A stretch of DNA of 53,906 nt from positions 1 through 53,906 of the forward strand of contig SHZF01000026.1 in the NCBI GenBank assembly GCA_009692425.1. Direction: 5' to 3'. Positions 34,602 through 41,961 of the stretch are shown piece by piece. Both the position numbers and the translations under genes were made by a program. Positions within the stretch are counted from its first letter, which is position 1; every line of letters begins with the position of its first letter. This DNA is from Myxococcales bacterium. Lineage in GTDB: Bacteria; Myxococcota_A; UBA9042. Below the pieces are notes generated by a model. It ran no database searches. It saw only the letters and a program-made list of their open reading frames with translations, and was not told the origin of the DNA.

Positions 34602-35789
34602 ATGAGAACTCCCCGCCCGCTCGCTTTGCACCGCACGGCCCGGTTCACGCTGCTCGCGGCCGCGCTGGGTCTGGCATCCCAGTGCGCGCCGCTCGCCGAC
34701 GATCAGGACTTCACACGCGAAGAAGTCGTCGTGTTCCGCCGCTCCAAGCTGGCACTCGCCCCTGTTCCCGGCGCGCCGACCCAACTCAAGGTGGTCGCCT
34801 GGAACGTGAAATACGGCGCCGGCCGCATTCCCTTCTGGTTCGACTGCTGGGGCGACCGCGTCCAGATGACGAAGGCCGAGGTCGAAGCGAACTTGGCGGG
34901 GCTCCATGGCTTTCTCAACGAGGTCAAGCCCGACGTGTTCATGGCCGAAGAAATCGAAGTGAACTCGAAACGTTCAGCTTGGATCGACATGGTGCGCTCC
35001 ATCCTCGAAAAGACCGACTTGAACTATGCGGCGTTCTACGAGACGTGGGACTCGCGCTACATCGCATCCGAGGGCGTCGGCCGCATCACGCTGGGCAACG
35101 CCATCTTCTCGCGCTACCCGATCAAGCTGGCCGAGCGCATCCGCCAGCAGGACCGCACCGACCAGGACGCGCTCACGACGCGGTTCTACATCAAGCGCGC
35201 CGTGGGTCGCGCCGAAATCGAGCCGAAGCCCGGCCAGATCGTCGTGGCCTATGTCGTGCATACCGAGGCGTACGACAACGACGGCACCAAGCAGGCGCAA
35301 ATCAAGCAGATTCATGGCCTGCTGAAGGCGGAGACGAAGCCGTGGGTCATGGGTGGCGACTTGAACGAACTGCCGCCGACCGCGGTGCGGGTCAAGGGCT
35401 TCCCCGACGAGCGCGAGACCGCCGTATGCAGCGAAGACTTCACGCAACCGCCGTACACGCCCGAGGTGCTCAAGCCGTTCTATGACGACTTCGTGCCGTT
35501 CCTCACGCTCGACCAGTTGGGCAAGACGGAGGCCGAGCAGAAGCGCTACTTCACGCATTCGGTGCTCGGCCCCGACGAGAAGAACGAGAAAGGCGAGGCA
35601 GGCGATTGGAACCGCACGCTCGACTACCTGTTCGTGCGCAAGGCCGACCGCTGGGTACCCGGCACGACCGACGTCGCACAGCGCAAGGACCAGAAGCTCG
35701 GCGGTGCGGCGGGCCTTGTGCTGAAGTCGGACCCGGTGCGGCTGTCGGATCACGCGCCCGTCGTCGGTACGTGGGAGGTGGCGCCATGA
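34602..35789 (+). CDS. Endonuclease/exonuclease/phosphatase-family exported protein
   Basis: 395 residues. A signal region (FTLLAAALGLASQC, possible lipobox) precedes the EEP fold. Core motifs are LKVVAWNVKYG, DVFMAEEIEV (metal Glu), NAIFSRYPI, VAYVVHTEAY, WVMGGDLNELP (catalytic Asp/Asn) and LSDHAPVVGTWE at the end. All are intact, so a metal-dependent phosphoesterase or nuclease is expected, acting outside the cytoplasm. Possible roles include extracellular nuclease or sphingomyelinase-like activity; sequence alone does not decide. Its stop overlaps the start of the barrel gene. Confidence 0.9.
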   Translation: MRTPRPLALHRTARFTLLAAALGLASQCAPLADDQDFTREEVVVFRRSKLALAPVPGAPTQLKVVAWNVKYGAGRIPFWFDCWGDRVQMTKAEVEANLAGLHGFLNEVKPDVFMAEEIEVNSKRSAWIDMVRSILEKTDLNYAAFYETWDSRYIASEGVGRITLGNAIFSRYPIKLAERIRQQDRTDQDALTTRFYIKRAVGRAEIEPKPGQIVVAYVVHTEAYDNDGTKQAQIKQIHGLLKAETKPWVMGGDLNELPPTAVRVKGFPDERETAVCSEDFTQPPYTPEVLKPFYDDFVPFLTLDQLGKTEAEQKRYFTHSVLGPDEKNEKGEAGDWNRTLDYLFVRKADRWVPGTTDVAQRKDQKLGGAAGLVLKSDPVRLSDHAPVVGTWEVAP

Positions 35790-36862
35790 TGGGGGCCTCG
35801 CGCGGAAACGTCCGCCCCTTTCTTGCCAGCCAACAGTGCGTGGCGGCCGGCATCGCTATCGCCTTGGGTCTGGCCGCGAGCGTCAGCCTGCCCGCGTACG
35901 CGTGGGCGCAGTCAGAGCCCCCGTCACCACCGCCGCCCTATCCTGACGACCGCGCGGCGCCCGTCGCGCCAAGAGCAACGAGGCCGGGTCCTGCGGTCAC
36001 TGCACCTGCATCGACCGGCGCCGCAGCAACCGAGACCGTGTTGCCGGCCGCTCCGTTCCGCGCCCGGGAAACGGCGGATGTCGGACCGCGCGGGTCGTGG
36101 TCGGTCGGCGTCTTCAATCCCGTGCGGGTGACCGTCGCGGACGGCGTCGAGGTCGAGTTGCACCCGCTCGTCGCGCTGACGGCGCCCCACCTCATGCTGC
36201 GGTTCGCGCACGTGCGGCGCCCCGGCTTGCGGGTGACGGGCGAGTATGGCGTGGGCGTGCCGACGTTGGCGTTCCGGCTCGGCAAGCCCCTGGGCCTGCG
36301 CGGCGATCTGGTGCCCTCGTGCAAGGTGACGGCAGCCGACGCGGCCCTGGAGCAATGGTGCACGCAGTTGGGCGTGGTCGTGGTGCCGCGGGTGGCCGTC
36401 GCGGTCTCGGGCGGCGCACCGGCGTGGGGCGAGGCGGGGCACACGTGGACCGTGCGGGCCGAGGTCGCCAAGGGCATCGCCGCGACCGGTGAAGCGATGG
36501 CACCGCTGGAGGCATGGGCGCCGGTCGATGCGGCCCTGCACCCGTCGATGGGCCACCTGCGCGGCACGCTCACGGCCCGGTGGGACTATGCGGCCACGGC
36601 CAGGCTGCGCCTGCGGGCCGAAGGCGACGTCGTGTATGCCCAGCAGCCCGCCGCCAGCGACCGTTCGCCGTGGCTGATGGCGGGGTACGCCGGTGTGGAT
36701 GTACGGACGTCGGCGCGGACGCGGGTGACGCTGGGCGGCTACCTGTGGAACCAGGACCAGCACGAGGTGGCGGTGACGAAGGGGGTGGATGGCTACGGCG
36801 TGGTCGAGCGGGTGCGCACGCTGGAGGGGTGGCCGACGGTGGATTTCGTGTGGACGCACTGA
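35786..36862 (+). CDS. Outer-membrane beta-barrel-like hypothetical protein
   Basis: 358 residues; ATG 35786 overlaps the EEP stop (ATGA). The signal peptide ends at AYAWAQ, followed by a Pro-rich linker. The rest alternates as amphipathic strands (GSWSVGVFNPVRVTVADGVEVEL, LRVTGEYGVGVPTLAF, TLTARWDYAATARLRLRAEGDVVYAQ, RTRVTLGGYLWNQDQHEVAV), consistent with a small barrel. VEVELHPLVALTAPHLMLRF recurs in uncharacterised myxobacterial barrels. Co-translation suggests it may display or export the EEP protein. No named family. Confidence 0.68.
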   Translation: MMGASRGNVRPFLASQQCVAAGIAIALGLAASVSLPAYAWAQSEPPSPPPPYPDDRAAPVAPRATRPGPAVTAPASTGAAATETVLPAAPFRARETADVGPRGSWSVGVFNPVRVTVADGVEVELHPLVALTAPHLMLRFAHVRRPGLRVTGEYGVGVPTLAFRLGKPLGLRGDLVPSCKVTAADAALEQWCTQLGVVVVPRVAVAVSGGAPAWGEAGHTWTVRAEVAKGIAATGEAMAPLEAWAPVDAALHPSMGHLRGTLTARWDYAATARLRLRAEGDVVYAQQPAASDRSPWLMAGYAGVDVRTSARTRVTLGGYLWNQDQHEVAVTKGVDGYGVVERVRTLEGWPTVDFVWTH

Positions 36863-36881
36863 GCGCTCGAGCCGTGTCGCG

Positions 36882-37331
36882 CTACGGCCGGAACACGGGG
36901 CAGCCCAACTCGTGCATGGGCAACGAACGAATCGTCACGGTCCACTTTGCAGGTGCCGGGCCGCTGAACGTGGCGCCGGGCTTGCCTGTCGCACCCACCA
37001 TGCCCGGTGCTAGGGCGATGTCGAGCGGCATGTCCGGATTCCAGTCCGCACACCGGACGCGCAGGAAGGCTCCCTTCGAGCCCTGGTCGGTGCAGCCAAG
37101 GTCTTTGCCGGCCTGCCGAACCTGGATGGGTGAGGCGACGGCCGTTACCTCCTCGGAGAGTTCGGCGTAGACGACGGCCACGCCGCCGGACTTTTGGCAC
37201 TGCAGGACTTCGCGCACCACCGGGTGGGAATCGGGCCGAAACCGGGAGACGAGCGCGCCACTCGGCAGCCAGAGCCAGTTCATGCCGTGTTCGTTGGCTT
37301 CCTTGAAGTTGGGAGGAAGGTCCGACACCAC
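36882..37331 (-). CDS. Hypothetical protein, possibly 5'-truncated
   Basis: A 149-residue frame (GTG start at 37331, VVSDLPPNFKEANEHGMNWLWLPSGALVSRF) with three spaced cysteines and a beta-rich end (AKWTVTIRSLPMHELGCPVF). The frame stays open upstream without a good start. A second minus-strand frame overlapping it (to about 37435) reads VKLPATNTYVEATPTTGADFVLSV. Two coherent pieces in different frames suggest a frameshift or decay. No motif recognised. Confidence 0.4.
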   Translation of the reverse strand: MVSDLPPNFKEANEHGMNWLWLPSGALVSRFRPDSHPVVREVLQCQKSGGVAVVYAELSEEVTAVASPIQVRQAGKDLGCTDQGSKGAFLRVRCADWNPDMPLDIALAPGMVGATGKPGATFSGPAPAKWTVTIRSLPMHELGCPVFRP

Positions 37332-38160
37332 GACCGCGGCGGCAATGGGGCAGTCGGCGTAACGCTCAAGACGAAGTCTGCACCGGTCGTCGGCGTGGCC
37401 TCGACGTACGTATTCGTCGCGGGGAGTTTGACCCGCTCAGGGCAAGGAAAGATAGACAGACGCGAAATGACAAGAGAATGCCCCCGCCGCCGGCACAACG
37501 CACCGGCGAGGCGTTCGGCGGGGCCCCTGCGAACCGTCCCGCGGCGATCGCCGGTGAGACGGGTTCGAACTGCCGGACATGGGCTTGAGCGCTCCCGATC
37601 GGCGTCTCACCTTGAGCCGCTGGACGCGAGTGAGACGGCGTGGATGGGGCGGTGAGACGGTGGCAGCTGGGGCGAAGGCGCGTGATTTCAGGGCTTCGGG
37701 AATTGGCACGGATCCTGCATGTTGGTTTCCCGCCGCGCGGACCGACGTGCGGTGGCTGCCAGCGGACGCGCGCTCCGGAGGTGGTCGGGTTGCTGCCGGG
37801 CGCGGGGGTCGAGAGGCTCCCGGGCCGAAGGAAGGGCGGGCTCGGCGAAAGCCGAGAGGTCCCGCAAAGGTGGTGATCCGTCTGGAGCAATCTGGACGGT
37901 CGGCGGGGAGGGCTTTGCAGATGGGGCAGGAGGGCCCCGTCGAGGGGCGGACTGCGGCTCATCGGGCCTTGCCTCGAACGCCGAATTCGGATGCAGTTCT
38001 CTGCGTTCAGGAGGTTGGCGCTCAACGCGTACACTGGGTCCGTCGAACCACCAACCGGCGACACCAACGACGAAATGCGCCGAAGGCGGCGGAACGGGGG
38101 CAAACCCTCCCGTGAACGTGGCGTGGCCACCCGCCATCGCCCCCGGCACCGAACGGGCAG
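37332..38160. other. Gene-poor stretch with no convincing coding sequence
   Basis: More than 800 bases in which no frame on either strand has family-like sequence. Several overlapping open frames exist but look like GC-driven artefacts. The only recognisable content is copy D of the dispersed repeat at 37979-38098. Confidence 0.6.
37979..38098 (+). repeat. Dispersed repeat, copy D
   Basis: Gapless match of about 120 bases to the right four-fifths of copy B, with roughly 20 differences by eye. The left box is replaced by unrelated sequence. The outer and inner stems are partly kept. It sits just downstream (on the minus strand) of the fasciclin remnant. Confidence 0.85.
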
Positions 38161-38303
38161 CTAATTCGGCAGGATCACCGAGTCCACCACGTGAATGATC
38201 CCGTTCGACGCCGGCACCGACGCAATGATGTTCGGACCATCGACCGACACCTTGCCGTCCTTCTTGCTGAACGTGACCCGCTTGCCGTCCGCCATCGCCA
38301 GCG
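38161..38303 (-). pseudogene. C-terminal remnant of a fasciclin (FAS1) domain
   Basis: The frame ending at 38161 reads ADGKRVTFSKKDGKVSVDG, then PNIIASVPASNGIIHVVDSVILPN and a stop. This is the characteristic last third of a FAS1 adhesion domain (the H2 motif NGIIHVVD). Everything upstream is missing: the sequence turns into AT-rich DNA within about 40 bases. A truncated, non-functional copy. Confidence 0.75.
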
Positions 38304-38339
38304 GGCGGCGCGGTTGGGGGAACGTAGGATACCCGGGGC

Positions 38340-38450
38340 GCCGCGTAAATAGATATCGTGGTATGTTGAGTAAGACAACAATCGACTAGCCTATTTATCT
38401 TTATAAAGAACTATAGAATTATCTACCACTCCTGACATCGATTGAACGAA
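38340..38450. other. AT-rich island
   Basis: About 110 bases are strikingly AT-rich in an otherwise very GC-rich window. They include a perfect CTTTATAAAG palindrome near 38399-38408. No gene or promoter can be assigned. It directly abuts the cut end of the FAS1 remnant, which marks a likely insertion or deletion scar. Confidence 0.6.
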
Positions 38451-38516
38451 TTGCGCCCCGCACCTTGCACGGAACACGCCAGCCCGCTCAGGACATCGAT
38501 GCGGCAGCGTCGACGC

Positions 38517-38690
38517 CTACCACGCCAGCACCGCCGACGCGTTCGTGCACGTCGGCCCGCACGCGGGCCCGTTCGGCTGCGAGGTCTGGCACTTCGGCTG
38601 GAAGGTCTTTTCGGCTACCTTCGCGCCGTCGCGCATCACGGTGACGGCGACGTCTGCTGGTGTATCCGCGAGGTGGATGTCCGAGACACG
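38517..38690 (-). pseudogene. C-terminal fragment of a small secreted protein
   Basis: The frame reads VSDIHLADTPADVAVTVMRD, then GAKVAEKTFQPKCQTSQPNG and PACGPTCTNASAVLAW. This is a beta-strand plus Cys-rich ending like those of secreted deltaproteobacterial proteins. A hydrophobic signal-like sequence (WLHLLAGAACWVAPCLG) lies just upstream in a different frame, so a frameshift may have separated the two. No family is named. From 38770 to 38891 I see nothing further. Confidence 0.4.
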
Positions 38691-38891
38691 GTGCCACCCA
38701 ACATGCGGCACCCGCCAAGAGGTGCAGCCAGCGTGCCAACGGTCGCAGCCAGCGGACCAACGTGAGCACAATCGGCTATCTGGTGTAGTTTTGAGCCGTT
38801 ACGTTGCATGCGACGGGCCGGAAGTAAGGAGTTGCCGGCAGGCCAGGTTGCAGACATTTTCTTCATGTTTGCATCTTCTGCGATCGCGCAT

Positions 38892-39992
38892 TCAGCCCCG
38901 CAGCCCGTCCGGATCCGCGACCGGGCGCTCGCCACCCGCAAGGTTCGCCACCACCTGGGCCGCGCCATCGCCGACGACGTAGACGTGCTCGATGTTGCGC
39001 ACCCGCCCGACCGTGCCCACCTTGACGCCGCGGGGGTTGTAGATGCCGATCTGGGCACCCACGTAGCGTTTGAAATCTCGCGCGACCACGGCAACTTCAC
39101 CCCGGTGCGCCAGCATCGCCTCCAGTTCGGTGCGGCTGAAATAGCCCTCGTCACTGAACGACACCACCAGCCAGCGCGCCCGCGCCCCCTCGATGACGGC
39201 CGCCAATGCCGCCGCAGCTCCCCGGCGCTGGTTGAAGGCGCTCTGGCGCGAGCGGCAGTCCACACGCTTGCAGGCGATGCCGTAGACCTCGGGGCGGTCC
39301 CACAACACCAGCGACTCCCAGATGTGATAGTTCCCTAGGTATTTGTGTTGGTTGTAGGGCGGATCGAGGTAGACCACGTCGGCGGGGAAGCGGGCGACGG
39401 CTGCGACGGCGTCCAGTTGCGAGGCGCTCCCCTTACCGGCGGCGGCACGCGGCAGCAGGTCCGGCACCCGCAGTTCGAGGTCGCGCGATGCTCGTGCAGC
39501 CCATTGCTTGAGGTAGGCCATCTGTACGCCGGTGGTCGAATCGACGCGGTCCGCGGCCTCCATCAGCGCGACGAGCAGCACGGCCTCGAGTTCCGGCGGC
39601 AGGCCTTTGGCGGCGATGGCGTCGCGGATGGCGTCGACCCGGGCGCCGTTGTGGGGCTGAAAGAAGCGACTGCGCTCACAAAACGTGTGCGTGAACCAGC
39701 CCGGCGCGCCCGCCAGCCGGTTGAACTCTGCGACGAGGCGCTCCGCGTCCGCGCCCACGTCGTCGCGGTCGGCGGCCACATAGCAGCGGCCGAGCGCGGC
39801 CGCGTAGGCGTTGTGGTCATTGGCATGGACACGCAGGCCGCTGCGCTTCAGCGCGTGGCCGACGCGCGACGTTCCAGCGAACAGGTCGAGCACGGAGCGC
39901 AGCGAGCCCGGCCCACCGACACAACCCAGGCCCGTGACCACGCGCTCCAACAGCGGCACCAGCGTGCGCTTCGACCCGAGGTATTTGATCAT
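38892..39992 (-). CDS. D12-class (Dam-like) DNA adenine methyltransferase
   Basis: 366 residues from ATG 39992. MIKYLGSKRTL is the usual D12 opening, DLFAGTSRVG (36-45) binds SAM, and DPPYN (210-214) is the catalytic motif. KYLGNYHIWESLV after DPPYN fits the group. The product should methylate adenine N6 at an unknown site. No restriction gene is near, so it is an orphan or regulatory methylase. Its ATG lies four bases after the oxidoreductase stop, so it is the last gene of the exporter-oxidoreductase run, an odd association. Confidence 0.92.
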   Translation of the reverse strand: MIKYLGSKRTLVPLLERVVTGLGCVGGPGSLRSVLDLFAGTSRVGHALKRSGLRVHANDHNAYAAALGRCYVAADRDDVGADAERLVAEFNRLAGAPGWFTHTFCERSRFFQPHNGARVDAIRDAIAAKGLPPELEAVLLVALMEAADRVDSTTGVQMAYLKQWAARASRDLELRVPDLLPRAAAGKGSASQLDAVAAVARFPADVVYLDPPYNQHKYLGNYHIWESLVLWDRPEVYGIACKRVDCRSRQSAFNQRRGAAAALAAVIEGARARWLVVSFSDEGYFSRTELEAMLAHRGEVAVVARDFKRYVGAQIGIYNPRGVKVGTVGRVRNIEHVYVVGDGAAQVVANLAGGERPVADPDGLRG

Positions 39993-39996
39993 CGCA

Positions 39997-41961
39997 TCAG
40001 GCAGCCTCGACCGAGACGCGCGCATCGTTGTAGCAGGCGCCCCCGCCACGCTCGTCGACGTGGTCGGGGACCAGCGCGTTGCCCGTGAAGTTGTCGAGCG
40101 TCGAGCGGCGCCACAGCCCCTTGGGAATCATGGCAACGCCGGGCCGCAGGGTGCTGTCGATCCGCACCGCCAGGCGGGCCTCACCGACGTCGTTCCACAC
40201 GCGCGCGGCAGTTCCGTCGGCGATGCCATGGCGGGCCGCGTCGGCCGGATGCAGGCAGAGCCGGGCCTCGCCCGGGCCCAGCGTCTCGAACAGAGTCGAC
40301 GTGATGCCGCGCGCCGAAGCCGGCGAGATCACGATGAGCGGCCGGTCGGCGTCGGCAGGCGGCTCGCGGTAGCGCGGGGGATCGTCGCCGTGCAGGCGGA
40401 TCGGCCGGGCCGGCCACACGTCGAAGAACTGCACGAACGAGGGCAGCGCCACGAACCGGTCCCGCTGCAGGCGATCCCAGGCATCGGCCGGCGCGGTCGG
40501 CAGCGCACGCAGCACGGTCTGGGCAAGGTCGGCTTCGCTGGCGCGCAGGCCCGCGTCCGCGACGCCCATGCGTTCAGCCAGTTCGGCAAACACTGCGTGA
40601 TTCGGGCGCGCCTCGCCGACTGGCACGATGGCGGCCTCGGCCCATTGCAGGTGGTAGCCACCGTAGCTGCGGGTGAGGTCGCGGTGTTCGAGAAACGTCG
40701 TCGCCGGCAGCACCACGTCGGCCCAGTCGCACGTGTCTGTCCAAACCTGCTCGTGAACGACGGTGAACAGGTCCGCCCGCGCCAGGCCGGCGAGCACCGC
40801 GCGCTGATCGGGCACCGTGGCCACCGGGTTGCAATCGTAGACATACAGCCCGCGCACCGGCGGCGCCGCGGCCGTGAGGATGCGCCCCAACTGGGCCATG
40901 TTGAAGCTGCGACCCGCGTGCGGCGGCACCACCTGGCTGCGGTCCAGGCGGTAGCCGGCCGACGTCGACATCGCGTAGCCGCCGCCGCGGGGACCGAACT
41001 TGCCGTACACGGCGGGCAGCCCGACGATGGCGCGGATCGCGTCGGTGCCGTTGCGCGTGCGTTCGACGCCCCAGCCGCAGCGGATCATGGCGGGCGCCGC
41101 CCCGGCATACAGTTCGGCCAACGCCTCGATGTCGCGCGCGGGCACGTCGGCAATGGCGGCGGCGCGCGTGGGCGTCCAGTCGGCGACGAGGGCCTCGAAG
41201 CGATCGGCGTCGGCACAGTGCTGGCCGAGAAACGCCCGATCCACGAACCCGCGTGCAAACGCCACGTGGCTCAGTGCCAGCGCGACGGCCACATCGGTGC
41301 CCGGCAGCGGCCGCAGGTGCAGCGTCGCCTTGGCCGCAAACGGGGTCGCGCGCGGGTCCACGACGACGACGGCGCCGCCCGCCTCGCGCATCCGCTGCAC
41401 CGCGGGCACGAGGTGAACTCCGGATGCGTGCGGGTTCACGCCCCACAGCACGGCCAGGCGGGCGTGCTCGATGTCGTGGGGGTCGGCGCCGGGCAGGTCT
41501 CCGTAGACGCTGGTCACGGCGGCACCAGCGTTGGCCGCACACAACGTGCGCTCGATTCTCGAGGTGCCGAGCGCCGCCCACAGCCGCGCGTCGAGCCCGC
41601 CGCCGGTCAGGTACCCGTTCGAGCCGCCGTACCAGTACGGCAGGAGGGCCTCGCCCCCGCTCTCGGCGCGGATGCGGGCGAAGCGATCGGCGACCAGGCC
41701 CAGCGCCGCATCCCACGTGACCGGCTCCCACGTGCTGCCCGGACCCTTGGGCCCCGTGCGCACCAGCGGCCCCGCGATGCGCTCGGGCCCGTACACGCGC
41801 CGCCCGAACCGTGCCACCTTGCCGCAGATGTAGCCTTCCGTCCGCGGATTGCGGCGCGAACCCGCGATCGCCACGGCGCGGCCTTCTGCGACCGTCACGT
41901 CAAGCGAGCAGTGGTCGGGGCAATCGAGCGGGCACACCGACGGCACGGTCGTCTGGCTCAT
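39997..41961 (-). CDS. Mo-bisMGD oxidoreductase with N-terminal [4Fe-4S] site
   Basis: 654 residues from ATG 41961. The cluster motif is Cys10-x3-Cys14-x3-Cys18-x27-Cys46. The Mo-domain signatures AVLWGVNPHASG, VVVDPRATPFAAKATLHLRPLPGTDVAVALAL, GVERTRNGTDAIRAI and DTCDWADVVLPATTFLEH follow. The C-terminal MGD-binding domain ends ALVPDHVDERGGGACYNDARVSVE. Cys140 may be the metal ligand (inferred by position). No Tat signal is seen, so it is probably cytoplasmic. Substrate unknown. The ATG overlaps the exporter stop. Confidence 0.92.
   Translation of the reverse strand: MSQTTVPSVCPLDCPDHCSLDVTVAEGRAVAIAGSRRNPRTEGYICGKVARFGRRVYGPERIAGPLVRTGPKGPGSTWEPVTWDAALGLVADRFARIRAESGGEALLPYWYGGSNGYLTGGGLDARLWAALGTSRIERTLCAANAGAAVTSVYGDLPGADPHDIEHARLAVLWGVNPHASGVHLVPAVQRMREAGGAVVVVDPRATPFAAKATLHLRPLPGTDVAVALALSHVAFARGFVDRAFLGQHCADADRFEALVADWTPTRAAAIADVPARDIEALAELYAGAAPAMIRCGWGVERTRNGTDAIRAIVGLPAVYGKFGPRGGGYAMSTSAGYRLDRSQVVPPHAGRSFNMAQLGRILTAAAPPVRGLYVYDCNPVATVPDQRAVLAGLARADLFTVVHEQVWTDTCDWADVVLPATTFLEHRDLTRSYGGYHLQWAEAAIVPVGEARPNHAVFAELAERMGVADAGLRASEADLAQTVLRALPTAPADAWDRLQRDRFVALPSFVQFFDVWPARPIRLHGDDPPRYREPPADADRPLIVISPASARGITSTLFETLGPGEARLCLHPADAARHGIADGTAARVWNDVGEARLAVRIDSTLRPGVAMIPKGLWRRSTLDNFTGNALVPDHVDERGGGACYNDARVSVEAA

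Noticed and set aside
38892-39992. A restriction-modification system
   Set aside because: Only the methylase is present; neighbours are an oxidoreductase and decayed DNA, with no nuclease gene.
39997-41961. A selenocysteine-containing formate dehydrogenase
   Set aside because: The frame has no internal TGA and no SECIS-like need; a cysteine stands at the likely ligand position.
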